A stretch of DNA of 64,000 nucleotides from Thysanoteuthis rhombus (GCA_963457665.1 OY735220.1:32615969-32679968), one strand, 5' to 3'. Counted from the stretch's first letter, positions 21,010 to 32,221 are shown. Notes: generated by a model from the sequence alone, not told the origin. Made by a program: numbers and translations.

Positions 21010-21865
21010 ATATAAATATGTAATGTATGTGTGTGAGTAAATGAGGCGATAATTTTTTCCGACTTTCCACCATTAACACTTTGTTTATTGCGTCATTTGA
21101 CTGAGGCAAAAAAGGAGGCTCGAGTTTCTCTTTCGTCGTTCGGGTTGAGATCCAAGAAGGCGTGGGAAGACGACAAAAAAAAAAACACAAGGATGTGGAC
21201 TGGGCAGAACAACCTTTTTTTTTTCCATCTAAATATAGCAACCAGCGATTTTTTTTTTCAAGAGAGGGGAAAACCTAAAACGTCAATGCTACAGCTGTCG
21301 TTCTAGAGACACATCCGGGTTTGGGAGGGCAGATATCAGCTGTCGCACCACAAACCCAAAAGCTTGAGGTTCGAGTACGCGAAACTTATCCCGGAAAAAG
21401 GAAAACCACCATTTCCGATTTTGCCAAACTCCGGTCCAAGTCGGAGGCTGGTTGACTTTACAACAACAATCCCAACACAATTTTGGGAATAAACTTTTGT
21501 CACTGTTTTTTTTTTTTTTTTTTGTGCCACCACGTTAAACTAAACCGATGTTTAAAATTAACTTTTCCCCATATTACCCTGTAGCATTTCCGTGTTTCCA
21601 TTGTGCTCCTGGCCATACTGTTTTGTCGGCAGACTTGAAAATTGGCATCTGTACCCCACTAGACCTTTTCTCAAAAATATTTGATTTTTGGAAAAAAATT
21701 TCTTTGACATTTTTTGCGAGCCATATTTCAACGGGTATGGTTTATTAATAACATATAGATTCTCCAGAAACTGGATGTTTTTAGATGTTTTCCTGTGGAA
21801 AACGCTAGTTATGTCATCAATATAATTTAATCTGACCGTATATTTTCTTCGATAGATTTTTTCGA
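21010..21865. other. Unassigned, with homopolymer runs
   Basis: It contains A and T homopolymers (21176-21186, 21219-21224, 21507-21523) and no recognised gene. At 21225-21245 CATCTAAATATAGCAACC resembles the MITE terminus seen at 17216. Confidence 0.3.
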
Positions 21866-21940
21866 ATGACTTCAAATTTTGACGCAACGGTTTCTCAATT
21901 ATTGACTGTAAGGCTGAGTTATATTTTTTTCTGTATTAAA
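21866..21940 (+). repeat. Dispersed repeat R300, fragment
   Basis: The words ACTTCAAATTTTGACGCAAC and AATTATTGACTGTAAGG match the inverted sequence at 17840-17902. Confidence 0.45.
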
Positions 21941-22235
21941 GTACAATACAAAAGTTACAATAATTATTTTCAGTTGGAATATATAAAATGAATATTTTCC
22001 CACCGTAATTTGAAATCACGACTAAGTGATCAGTTGGCAGCTCTCTTACAGACTGAGCCAAAACTATGTCTTACATAACTACGAAAATCTATGTGATATT
22101 TTTTTCAATATTGATATCCAATACAAAAGTTGCAATAACCATCTTCAATTATAATAGAATTAGAAGTGGAGTTTGACCCTGCTGCAGCCAGGCTTGTGAT
22201 CTTTCCGATTGAGGATGAAAAACTCTTGTAGGAAA
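21941..22235 (-). repeat. tRNA-derived SINE (family S2)
   Basis: Read on the minus strand there is GGCTCAGTCTGTAAGAGAGC, then TGATTTCAAATTACGG, resembling tRNA A and B boxes. The flanks (GTACAATACAAAAGTTACAA, CAGCCAGGCTTGT) recur at 63070-63290 in the same order and orientation, and partly at 33312-33490 inverted. A conserved body on both sides of the tRNA-like core distinguishes this from a plain tRNA pseudogene. Confidence 0.6.
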
Positions 22236-22900
22236 ACACCGTCATGGACCAAAGGGTTAAGAAAACATGGTGATTATATCAATAAGTTTGCATTGTAATA
22301 ACTGGGGAAACCACTTATTGTGATCACTTCGGGAAGGGTCTTTTTAGTCACATAAACCGGCTGATAACATTAAACAAGAGTTATAAAATGGAAACAATTT
22401 AAATTCGTTGTCATAAATTCAGTCATATCATTCGATTCATTATTAGCCCTTTGCATAATAAAATAACGCTATGAAATACGTAATGAAATTATGATAATTT
22501 TTTAATCAATTCAAATAAAATGTCTCGGACCGACTGAATTTGATTTGAATAACCGTTTGATGACACGATTCGTAATTATAACATTATATTTTTGGTTGTT
22601 ATTTCTGAAAATCTGTGTTAATCGTATTTGAATTTATTAGATGTAGCATTATCGATGGGGCACCAGTTGCAGTAAGGCAGATTCCCAAGGAGAGGATTGC
22701 TTGCTCGAGTCACGCTGGAGATTTAGTGTTTATTTCTCATCCACGCTGCTTATTTAAAATCGTAGAATGACGATCTGGGAATTGTGACCAAGAGCAACAG
22801 AAAATAAAATGAAAGAAATGCTACTATCAGTATTAATCAAAATTGACAATCATCAATCTAAGAATTTCGAATACTTATACATCTGATACTATAACATTAT
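22236..22900. other. Unassigned; weak tRNA-like stretch
   Basis: Near 22655-22790 the phrases GGGGCACCAGTTGCAGTAAG and GCTCGAGTCACGC are loosely tRNA-like, followed by GTAGAATGACGATCTGGG. The rest is AT-rich with no recognised feature. Confidence 0.3.
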
Positions 22901-22901
22901 G

Positions 22902-22938
22902 ATATATATATATATATATATATGTATCTATATATATA

Positions 22939-23007
<69 letters not shown>

Positions 23008-23016
23008 GTGTGTATG
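22902..23016. repeat. Interrupted (TA)n followed by (TATG)/(TG) repeats
   Basis: The TA tract has TGTATC and CTATA interruptions near 22921-22942 and passes into TGTATGTATGTGTG. Confidence 0.9.
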
Positions 23017-23315
23017 TGTGTATGAAGCTTCATGAGATCAATTCAAATAATATAACTACTACATCTTTAGCGGGTTATTTATTAAGAGATTTCTTCAGAA
23101 ACTTCATCTCCTTCAATCCTTCCAACCACATAAGATGTCTACAACACTTAGAGTTATTGCTTCAATTTCCGGTCTATTTCTGCGAAAGAGGAATATTGTC
23201 AACTATTCCCACCCGGGATGAAAATGTGGGTGTGGTTACTTGGGGTATAGCATATATCTTCTTTTCAATTTCCAGTTGGTTCGTTTTTTTCGAATGTTCA
23301 ATATCTACTTTTACA

Positions 23316-23412
23316 TTACTGTATACCTAGTTCCCAAAACTCAACCACACCGTATACCTAGTTACCCGAACCCAACCTTGCCGTATACCCAGATCCCCAA
23401 ACCCATTTGAAT
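23316..23412 (+). repeat. Three-unit minisatellite of about 32 bp
   Basis: CCGTATACCTAGTTCCC-type units occur at about 23319, 23350 and 23382, each followed by an AAACYCAACC-like half. The units differ at several positions. Confidence 0.65.
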
Positions 23413-23634
23413 CATTGACCCACCTTTTCATTTGTGTATCCGGAACATGACTCATTTTTTATATAAGTAAACAGTAACGGGGCTATGGGAATTCCACGGT
23501 GATTGCGTAATTGTTGCAATTATCGTGTTGAAGTGATTCATTATATGTCAAAGATGTATTACGTATTGACGTGCATGGTACAACGAATTATTTTTGGCTT
23601 TACTATTGATTTTAATTTTGATAAGATAATTTAC

Positions 23635-23995
23635 ATCATCATCATTATCATCATAATCATCATCATCATCATGTTAGTGTCCGTCGTTGAACACAGACCT
23701 TCCCCAAGATTTCCCAGAGCTCTCTACCGTGGGCGTCACGAAGACAGTTCCATCTGAACTGATCTGGTTCGTCACACCGTCTTATATATTCTCGGGCCTG
23801 GCTTTGCATTTAATCTCTGTGGATCCACGATGTGAGTCTTGATGTCCAGCGGTTGTCTGACATTCTTGCAACATGTCCAGCCCGTTGCCATTCAAGTTTC
23901 TTTATGGATTCCTGTCTTACTTCTAATATACTTGATATCTATCCATGTGAGGTTGAGCAAGATTCTCTCTTTTGCGCAGTAAAGTATCAGAGCAA
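23635..23995 (-). mobile_element. RTE-type LINE 3' fragment
   Basis: A trimer tail (CATCAT with ATT variants) lies at 23635-23672, then the reverse-strand C-terminal LINE coding region with degraded GHVARM, RWRDEL and YWLRDAHD equivalents. The copy stops inside the TWRDHK region. Confidence 0.7.
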
Positions 23996-24770
23996 TAATA
24001 TTCTAGATAGCAATTAGTTCATCGAAAGATAATTTAAATAAGGTTCACTTCTGGATATGAATATTTTTTTTATGAATGGGATTTGAATTAAATGTGAAAA
24101 AATCTATCGGCTAGTACATAAATATTGATAAGCGTATTGAGAGATTAGTCTAAATTTTCGACTTCAGCGTTTAAGTAGTGGCCACACATCAAAGCGACTA
24201 ACATAACCTAATTGATGCAAATTTTGCTTGACTTGAATATTTTGTGTATGTTGGCTATCTCCTCGGTCAGACTACGTTGATTGTTGTCAAGCAATATCTT
24301 TATTTGGTCTCAACTGGTATACCCGACTGAAGAGTATCATTCATCAAAAAATCTCCATCACAAAATTTTGCTGAAAATCACTTCAGATATGCACCTCTTC
24401 CGAAAATTGCGCAAATCCTTTAGGGGTATATTAGTTATGGCTGCCTGTCTAGGAATAAAAAGATTTAATATTCTCGCTGAAAATGTTGCTTATTTTCTTC
24501 TATCTTCATTGTTACTTTAAATAACCAAAACATACCAGTTTTTGACTATCTATAAAAAATGCCCGTGGATATAATACTTACAGTACAATCAATATCAAAA
24601 TTGACATTGAATGAGGTTAGTTAAAACTGAATCCTGTAAATGTTATCTGACTAAACCCTCGAAGAATCTTTTTAGTCAATCCGAAACTAAATGAAGCAAC
24701 ATATCTATTAGAACTGATCCAGCTTTGACACCAAGTCAAATTCCTGCCCAATGGGGGATAGATAATCTAT
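23996..24770. other. Unassigned, shares a repeat with 58880-58990
   Basis: At about 24475-24550, GAAAATGTTGCTTATTTTCT and CCAAAACATACCAGTTTTTGA match 58906-58980 (GAAAATGTTACTTATTTTCT, CCAAAATACGTCAATTTTGA), so both hold pieces of one repeat. No gene is visible. Confidence 0.4.
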
Positions 24771-24875
24771 CATGGTTTAGAATATTTGTACACTACATGT
24801 AAAACACTTAATAAATACACATATATATAACGCAATGTATATTCACATGTGCACGCACACACGGTGCGTTCTCGC

Positions 24876-24892
24876 TCTTTCTCTCTCTTTCT

Positions 24893-24967
<75 letters not shown>
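24876..24967. repeat. (CT)-(CA)n-(TA)n compound microsatellite
   Basis: A short CTCTTTCTC tract is followed by CA at about 24895-24932 and TA at 24933-24966. Confidence 0.9.
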
Positions 24968-24971
<4 letters not shown>

Positions 24972-24984
24972 AAAGTCCCAAATA

Positions 24985-25175
24985 GCTGTTTCAGTCCCAT
25001 TTTATATAATCTTGTATTCTATTTACCTTGTCTAGGCCAAATGACACATTCACAGTGTTATAACAGGAGATCATTTCAAATACATTTTCAATATAATATA
25101 ACTCAATTCATAATCATTCTGTCGAATCATAAATCGATTTCTACTTCACATAATTGTTGCACTGAAAGAAACAAA
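24985..25175 (+). repeat. SINE-like repeat S3, body
   Basis: GTCTAGGCCAAATGACACATTC, then ATCATTTCAAATACATTTTC and AATATAACTCAATTCATAAT (21 bp matches trimmed) parallel 57815-57925 (CCCGGCCAAGTGACTCATTC, TTCATTTCAAATAGAGTTTT). The tRNA-like head is missing here, but a separate head lies at 25250. Confidence 0.5.
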
Positions 25176-25249
25176 TAGAGCAGAAATGAACCGTGAATAA
25201 AAAAAAATGAGAATTCAGAATCAAAACAGTTATGTAGGCCTTTGCATTA

Positions 25250-25470
25250 CTGGCAGCAGTTCAGCTCAATGGTAAGAGAAACGCTACATATATACAAATG
25301 TGTGTGTGTGTGTGTGTGTGTTTGCGTGTATGTGTGTGTGTTTGTGTGTGTGCATTAATTTCCAATGTGTGCATGAATATTACTCTACACAGTAGGCCGA
25401 GCGCACAGATACTGAAAACTGATCCGAGGCTGGAGTTCCGATCCTTACGTACATAATCCCGTAATTTTTG
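25250..25470 (+). repeat. SINE S3 head split by a TG microsatellite
   Basis: CAGTTCAGCTCAATGGTAAG and AGAAACGCTAC (25257-25288) resemble a tRNA A-box region and match the minus-strand head at 57560-57590. After a (TG)n stretch at 25300-25350 the sequence resumes with AGGCCGAGCGCACAGATACT and a B-box-like GGAGTTCCGATCC at 25431-25443. Confidence 0.45.
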
Positions 25471-25479
25471 ACGGGTACT

Positions 25480-26230
25480 ATGATAATATTCATATTATCA
25501 TTAATTGTATACGCACACACTCACACACACACACATACACTTCTTTATGCAAACGTACTAGATAAGAGAGAAAGAGAGTGACAGAGGTGGGTAGGGCATT
25601 GACCTCTAATTAATTTTTTTTTTCTTCACAAGCAGTAAATGAAAGCTTGTTTTTGATTTTGTAGATCCTTTTCAGCTATTAGCACCGACTGCAAAATGCA
25701 CTGTTGATGGTTTTCTGTCAAAATATATGTTCATGTGGTATTTACAACTGCGCAACTGAAAACATATGCATATCGTTACATATAAAACATAGGAATGTTT
25801 TCGGTGTGAATTCATCTGCGTGTTATTCATTCAGTGTATGGGAAAACCATAGCTCAACACACGACCGACCCTTACGGATGCACGTTTCGAAATAAACAAT
25901 TTAGTCACCGGTTAGTCAAGTGACCAGTGGTTCTTGGCAGCATGCAGTGATCATTTTGAAAAGAAAAAAAATTAGAAAAATTAGTGATCAACAGGAAACA
26001 ATTTGGAGTAGCGGGGGGGCAGCTTTTTACTAATGGTAATTTACGACTTATATTTTTTTTATTGTAAGCTTGCAAGGTTATGGTAAACAGAGCATGATTT
26101 GGTTCTTAAACTGGAGGCTCACAGAGGTATTGTGACCATAACAGCGTGTAACATTGAAAACAGGAAATTATTGCTATGTTTCGTTGGCGTAAGAAGGACT
26201 TGTATTATTTGAACTAAAACATACAGCTTC
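25480..26230. other. Unassigned, with short CA and GA tracts
   Basis: CA-rich sequence lies at 25513-25545 and a GAGAGAAAGAGAG stretch at 25565-25580. No gene or repeat family was recognised. Confidence 0.3.
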
Positions 26231-26239
26231 AATTTTTAC

Positions 26240-26420
26240 GATAATTCCTTTTTCTGAAAGTGAAAAGTTACGTGACTATCTGGACATTGCCACGGAATTA
26301 AAGATGTGTACATGAAGGTGATGGTAGTGCCAATAGTCGTCGGAGCCATCGGAACAGTCCGTAAGAATCTCGGTTGGAGGAACTGATAATTACTGTTATT
26401 ACGTTTGAATGCACACCTGA
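26240..26420 (+). mobile_element. Retroelement coding fragment, same motif as 12.3 kb
   Basis: Plus-strand codons give EKLRDYLDIATELK and then, in a different frame, MKVMVVPIVVGAIGTVRKNL. This is the same VVPIVxGxxGTVxKN motif as at 12340-12400, which recurs in retroelement C-terminal regions. The copy is a short degraded fragment. Confidence 0.5.
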
Positions 26421-26429
26421 TCAAAAAAG

Positions 26430-27571
26430 AAGCAAAGGAATATCAATCATTTTATGTGATCGTCCTCGGAACGTGCTATTGGCAGTGGGATCCTCTACCT
26501 AATACCCCACTGAGACATCGTTAATAAGTACAATCAGATTACTGACCGAACTCTCGATTTCGTTTTATCAACAGTAGCAAGCCGAGTAAACAGATCTTTT
26601 AAAATAACTGTATGTAGCAAAAGTTGTTTTGAAAATTATTGTCATTTAATTTTTTTCTAATATTCAACTAAAACAGAAAATCAGTCACAGAGGAAATTTT
26701 TGCACGCATTAATTTTTCTCAAAATTGAAAAATTCCGAAAGAAATAAAGGCAAGCTTCAGTATTAGGAAAAGTTATTTCTAACCCATTGGAGAGGGGTTG
26801 TGCTTAACTGGACTATTATTTCCTGTCCGTCGTACAGAATTACATCACTGAAGTATTCTGTGACTTCCGTTAGTTTATTTCAGTTACTTTTTTTTGTAAA
26901 AGAAATATCGGGCAATCTTTCATTTTGCGAACGCAAAACATTTAACCACTGTCGAAATCTACTTCGGATGCAGAAAGGGGAAAATGCATTGTGGAACCAG
27001 ATGATATTCAAAGCAATGACTATATAATTCATGTTTTAACCTCTGTTTTTCTTTCGTGAATTTTCCAAACATTCACCCACTCAATGTTAAAAACGGCACG
27101 CGAAAGTTCAGCGCCATTTTCAGTCTAAAGTGAATGAGTGAATAGAATTTTACATTCGCTATTTAATGCAACTGGTCATTTACACGATTTCTGTCAAGTC
27201 ACTTTTTCTTTTTTTTTTTTTGGCTTTTTTCTGCATCCGTAGTGGATTTTGACAATGGTTGCAATACTTGCTTTCGTAGAACGAAGGATATCTAAACATC
27301 ATTTAAGATTGGAAGAAGTTTTTTTTTCAAATTACATATTAACAGAATCTCAAACCCAAACTTACCCTTCCAAACATTTAAATAACGGTCACAGGAAAAG
27401 CTGCGTGGACCACGTTGACTCGTCCAAGGTGCATGGGGGCCTGCAAACCTGCCCAGGGATGTGTGACACCCATGTCAAGATTCGATCGCACAACCTGCTT
27501 CACTTAATATACTCAATCTTTTTTTTTTCTGGCAGACGCAACCCTGCCCACATGATTTTGTTCTGTTAGAA
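26430..27571. other. Unassigned
   Basis: AT-rich DNA with short frames (75 and 106 codons) shows no recognised motif. A T-rich run lies at 27206-27222 and another near 27519. Confidence 0.3.
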
Positions 27572-28461
27572 GGAGTCTTTATTTACTGTCCCACCACAGC
27601 AAAATGTGACACAAGGTCGAAGCTTAACGTGGGAAGAATAGAAAACCATCCGTCCAAAAATGGCTCCAACCGACGTGACTTTGGTTGCCAAGCGTCTGTA
27701 AAAGCTAAAACAACCTCCGCCATGAAAGCATCCACTTTGGGACCTGCTCCTCTAAGTGCAATAGAGCAGTGCTACCCCAGGGCAACGGATCCCCTGCAGC
27801 TAGGCTGAGTAATAATAGGAGAGCCCAAGGACGATTCCAAAGGTTCCCCGATGCGTGTAGCAGTGCGCAGCCTCAGTAAAACCTCATTGGCTGACGGTCT
27901 TGACACCACCCACATCCCAATCTCCAGCTTATTCGACAGGCAAGTGTCAGTAACTGCGCCTCAGGCTCTGCCATGGAACAGATACTACACTTTGATCCTG
28001 TCGGAAAGGCCAGAAATCGTGGTGCATCTATTTAATCACTGTCCCACCGCAGCAATATGTGACACAAGGTCGGGCTTAACGTGGGAAGAAATAGGAGCAA
28101 CCAATCCAAAAATGGCTCCAGCCGACCGTTGAAAAGCTCATCGTAATGGCTAGACAACGTCACCCGCGAAAGCATCCACCAGGGAACCTGTTCCTTTAAG
28201 CACAATGGAGCAGTGCTGGGCTGAGTAACAATGGGAGAGCCTAAGGACGAGTCCAAAGGCTCCCCAATGCGCTTAGCAAACGCAGCCTCAGTGAAACCTC
28301 ATTGGCTAACGCTTGCACCGGCGCACTCGGTCTTTGATGTCAACCCACACACAATCTCCGGCCCATTCGACAGGCAAGTGTCAGTAACTGCGCCTCAGGC
28401 TCTGCCATGGAATAGATACTACACTTTGATCCCGTCGGAAAGGCCAGAAATCGTGGTGCAG
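27572..28461 (+). repeat. Two-unit tandem duplication of about 445 bp
   Basis: Unit 1 (about 27572-28024) and unit 2 (about 28025-28461) share blocks in the same order: TATTTACTGTCCCACC, TGTGACACAAGGTCG, TTAACGTGGGAAGAA, AAAAATGGCTCCA, GGCTGAGTAA, AACCTCATTGGCT, TTCGACAGGCAAGTGTCAGT and ATCGTGGTGCA. The second halves are the better conserved. In both units the same frame reads FDRQVSVTAPQALPWNRYY and SERPEIVV. The region is richer in GC than its surroundings. There is no known domain and no terminal repeats were seen. A distant relative may lie at 46090-46430. Confidence 0.75.
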
Positions 28462-28671
28462 GATGTAACAAGGAATGAATTGAACAACATATTCGATTCC
28501 TGTATTGTCAAATGTGCAGTTATTTCTTCCCGAGCAACGCTGCAATTCCTGACAGCAAAAATACATATAGAAGTTCTAGCAGGGAATCCAGAGTTTACAA
28601 AGGAAAGTAAACCTAAATTTGATAACATTGGCAAGAAAATAATGCTTAATTGTATACAGGAGTGTGCGTAG
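28231..28671 (+). CDS. Hypothetical 146-codon frame running out of the tandem unit
   Basis: This is the longest plus-strand frame in the area that is not simple repeat. It starts MGEPKDESKG in unit 2, passes through the shared FDRQVSVTAPQALP segment, and continues into unique sequence ending IMLNCIQECA. The equivalent frame in unit 1 (27851-28132) shares the middle segment but differs on both sides. I recognise no domain, signal peptide or membrane segment. It could be an uncharacterised repeat-encoded peptide, an exon, or chance. Coding status is doubtful. Confidence 0.2.
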   Translation: MGEPKDESKGSPMRLANAASVKPHWLTLAPAHSVFDVNPHTISGPFDRQVSVTAPQALPWNRYYTLIPSERPEIVVQDVTRNELNNIFDSCIVKCAVISSRATLQFLTAKIHIEVLAGNPEFTKESKPKFDNIGKKIMLNCIQECA

Positions 28672-28719
28672 GCTGGCCCAGGGATGCAGGAACTTATTTG
28701 ATACAGCGAATCCTTGCAA

Positions 28720-28830
<111 letters not shown>

Positions 28831-28909
28831 ATCAATGTATTGGGATATGGGTAATCCGAAAATATGAGAGTGAAACGGCAATACTAGAAAGCTTACACAA
28901 ATGATCATT

Positions 28910-29634
28910 TAATTCCACGTTTCGTCAAACTTGGCTTTGTTAAGAAATGTGGAGGTTGTACAAGAAAATGCTCTATTCATAAGTAGTCTGTGACGTTTGA
29001 TAAGTGGTGATAAAATTTAATTGGACGGATGACTGAGCAAGGATATCGGTGTCCAGGTTTGAGAAGTCATAAACAAAAACATGTCCCTCAGCTGATATTT
29101 TTAGAAATCAATGACTGTGTGTAAATTAATAAGCATTTGAGTAGTAGATAACTGAGGTCAAAAGGATATATAGAATATATAGAATATTGATCCTCCCAAG
29201 TTTTTTCCTGTCCCACGAAGAATCATATCGTTCCTGTCCTGAAAATGTTTGAAAATGAAAATGCTTTATTTGCTTAGAGTAATTCCCCAATGTCTGCATT
29301 TACGAATATTCATTGTGATCCTTTGCAGAACGTAGCTGTCTTAACAAAAACCTACTTGACTCGAAACTAGCATTGTCCGTGTCTCCAAGTGACTCATATA
29401 TCCAGTGACTTATGTGGAAAATCGGATTTAGCATCCTGGCCACCAAATGATTTCAGGGTCGAATTGAAAGTGCCGGTGTCGTTTGAACTGTACAGATCAG
29501 AAACGGGAATCTCTAATTAGTTTTGTCACCTTTTTTTTGTGTATTTGTCTGTCCGTCTGTCTGTCAGCGGGGCTATTCGTTGCACATTTCATCAATGGAG
29601 AGTAAATTAAGATAGGTCGATCTGCGTTCATTTA
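28910..29634. other. Unassigned
   Basis: No gene was seen. A short GTCTGTCCGTCTGTCTGTC run lies at 29546-29566, and ATATAGAATATATAGAATAT at 29168-29187. Confidence 0.3.
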
Positions 29635-30235
29635 GACATGAGAACAAGAGGAAGGTGGTGGGTAGGAAAGAAAGTGGGAGAGTAAAAAGAGATTAAGGTT
29701 GGTAAGAAAGGAAGAAATGAAGAGAGAGAAGAAGAAGGGAAGGAAGGAGGGAAGGAAGGAAAGAAAAGAAGAGAGAGTAAAAACGACAGGAGAAAATAAG
29801 GAAGGAAGAAAGAAGGAGAAGAAGGAGGGGAAGAAAGAAGTAAAGAACGAGAGGAAGGGAGAAAGAAAGGGAGAGAGAAAAAAGAAAGAGAAAGAGAGAG
29901 AGAGAAAAATGAGAAAGGAAGGGAAAAGAAGAAAGAAAGTCAGGAAGGAAGAAAGTGAAAGAAAAGAAGAGAGAGAGAAAAGTAGAGAAAGAATCGGGGA
30001 AAAGAAGAAAAAGATAGAGAGAGGAAAGAAGAAGAGAGGAAGTAAAAAAGGGAGAGAAAGTGGATGTGTGAGAGCAAGAGGGAGAGAGAAAAGAAAGAGC
30101 CAAAGAAATGAAGTGGACAAAGAAGAAAGATAGAATAAGAGCTGAAGAAAATGTGAAAGGATAAAAGAAAGATGTGAAAGAAAGAAAGAATGAATGAATA
30201 AAAGAAAGAAAGAAAGAAAGAATTAGGCAAGGATA
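29635..30235 (+). repeat. About 600 bp polypurine (GA/GGAA) tract
   Basis: The plus strand is almost only A and G, in irregular GAAAG, GGAAG and GAGA units, giving Lys/Glu/Arg-rich frames on plus and Ser/Phe/Leu-rich frames on minus. These long frames (up to about 160 codons) are compositional. A second, shorter purine tract follows at 30485-30700. Confidence 0.9.
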
Positions 30236-30476
30236 AGTCAGAGTAATAAAATGATGGATCAGTCAATGAAAATCGTCACGTGACCAATTGAAACCTTGAA
30301 TGAAGAGTGATCAATGAATGCGTTAATTCTCCCTAGTTTAGAATAAATTTACATTATAATTGGACTCCATACAAAAGGAGAAAACAACAACAAAAAAAAA
30401 CTACCACTATCACTTAAAAACAGAAGAAACTTGTGTTTATCTTACTTTACAGTTTTAGTTGACGGTTGCTAAATGT
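30235..30476 (-). repeat. R450 repeat (copy 4, deleted)
   Basis: In the minus orientation it has GTCACGTGACCAATTGAAAC, GTGATCAATGAATGCGTTA, then AATAAATTTACATTATAATT and, at the far end, CAGTTTTAGTTGACGGTTGC. It lacks parts of the middle. It sits between two purine tracts. Confidence 0.5.
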
Positions 30477-30484
30477 AAGTATGG

Positions 30485-30700
30485 AATGAAAGAAATCGAG
30501 AAGAGTAGAAAAGGTGAAACTTGGTAAGAGGAAAGAAAGAAAGAAAGAAAGAAAGAAGGAAAGAACAGAAGATGGAAAGAAGAAGCAGTCGAAAGAACGA
30601 AAAGGAAAGTGAAGAAAGAAAGAAAGAAGGAGAGTAAAAAAATATGAAGGTACGTGACCAAAAACAAAAAAACTAAAATGAAAGAAAAAAAATTAGATGG
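30485..30700 (+). repeat. Polypurine tract (GAAA)n
   Basis: The tract is GAAA repeats (30533-30556 nearly pure) with interruptions. It lies between R450 copies 4 and 5. Confidence 0.85.
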
Positions 30701-30710
30701 AATCAAAATA

Positions 30711-31100
30711 GGTCTGGTTAGTCACTCAATAGAAACTGTCACATGACCAACGTCTTTTGGTAGCATGCCGTGTTGGGAGTGATCAATTAAAAAAATGTGA
30801 TAAATAAGGTACTCTTCTCGCCTTTTCATTGGATCACTGAAAACTTTTCAAAAATCAAGCGGACTCAAAATAGTGACCAATTTAGCATAGAGTTACATTG
30901 GAAATTGAACCCTTCCCTCTGAAATCTTATGAAAAAAAATTCTGGACATAATTATGCGTAAATGTTGAAACTTTCAAATCTCTTGCTCCATTGATACGGT
31001 CTGTATCTTTGATACATACATACATATATACATACAAAGGCAGCCAGACCAACTTGAAGACTTGAGAAACCAATGTTGACAGTTTTGGGTGACAGTTTAT
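30711..31100 (-). repeat. R450 repeat (copy 5)
   Basis: This is a near full-length minus-strand copy. On plus it starts GGTCTGGTTAGTCACTCAAT and TGACCAACGTCTTTTGGTAG, runs through TCTCGCCTTTTCATTGGATC and TTAGCATAGAGTTACATTGG, and ends GGCAGCCAGACCAACTTGAA and TGTTGACAGTTTTGGGTGAC. A purine run follows at 31110-31165. Confidence 0.75.
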
Positions 31101-31477
31101 GGTAAAAAATATGGAAAAAAGTTGAGAAAAAAAAAGGAAAAAAAAGAAAGAAATAGCACAGAAGGAAATAAATAGTAAAACATACAAAATTCTCGAAAGG
31201 AAGAGGGAAGTGAGAAAGGAAAAAAAAAGTCTAGATTAAAAAACAAAACAAACACTAATTTCCCATTTCAATGTCACGCTCTCATTTAATTCATTGGTTT
31301 TCCGTTCGAATACATCTCTCCCTACATTTTCCATCTGTCAGTCTCTCAAACACTTCTCACCTTTCTCCTTGAAGTGTCAATCGTCTGATCTCGCTTCCCT
31401 TGTCTTCAATTTTCACTCTTTCTTTCTCTCTTTCTTTTGCTTATTCATTCTTTCTTTTTTTTCTTCCTTTGAGAAAA
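31101..31477. other. Purine run then T/C-rich sequence, no gene
   Basis: 31110-31165 is A/G-rich and 31300-31470 is pyrimidine-rich, including CTTTCTTTCTCTCTTTC. It separates two R450 copies in opposite orientation, so together they form a loose inverted pair. Confidence 0.45.
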
Positions 31478-31868
31478 AAGTCAACCAAAGTGTCAACATA
31501 GGTTTATTCAGTTTTTGTAAGTTACCGTTGCTGGATGCTAACTTTGTATCATGCGCATAGACCACGTCATTGGGGCTTGAGAACTGAATATCTAGATATT
31601 TACACATTATGTCTTGAAACTTCTCTTTTTTGACCCCCTAAAGCTTATTGGTGGAGGGTTTCAATTTGCAATGTAAGTTTATTCTGTCCGACAGTATCCA
31701 GGCTTGCTTTTTGAAAATCCAGACTTTTTTTAGGGATCAGTGTCGAAAAAAGCAAGAGACGTAATTTATTCATTGATCACCTCTTTTTTTAATTGATCAC
31801 CTCACGCCGAAACATGGCATGCTGCCAAGACATGTTGGTTTCTATTGAGTGAATAACAAGATTTGTAT
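31478..31868 (+). repeat. R450 repeat (copy 6)
   Basis: Order of words: GTCAACCAAAGTGTCAACAT, TTTATTCAGTTTTTGTAAG, CCCCCTAAAGCTTATTGGTG, GAGGGTTTCAATTTGCAATG, then TTCATTGATCACCTC and GGCATGCTGCCAAGACATGT, ending TTTCTATTGAGTGAATAAC. It is close to full length. Confidence 0.75.
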
Positions 31869-32221
31869 TTATTTTAGTTCATCCTTTCTCCCCCCCCTCC
31901 CGACTCTCTCTCTCTCTCTTGAACCTCAACCTTAAAAGAGAAGAACACTTGTCCTTCTAAGCGGCTGAATTCTGTCCCCTCCCCACCTAGTGGTTGAGTA
32001 GATGGCTAGAGTCCGTTAATTGGGGTTTATTACAATCCTTACTCTCTTGTAATAGAAGCTTTCGGACAGCAAAATTGAAGAGTATCTACATCATCGTTAA
32101 ATAATCATCATCACCGTCGTCGTAGTAGTCAGTAAGGGAATGGGCGTCATAACATCCGGTAACATAAGACGCTTACTTACGCACAAACGCCCACAGACAT
32201 GCATGGCCTTCAAAAAAGGCA

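Noticed and set aside
29632-30133. Long frames of 136-162 codons on both strands, Ser/Leu/Phe-rich or Lys/Glu-rich
   Set aside because: They are produced by the polypurine composition. Frames are open in several registers at once, which is typical of low-complexity DNA.
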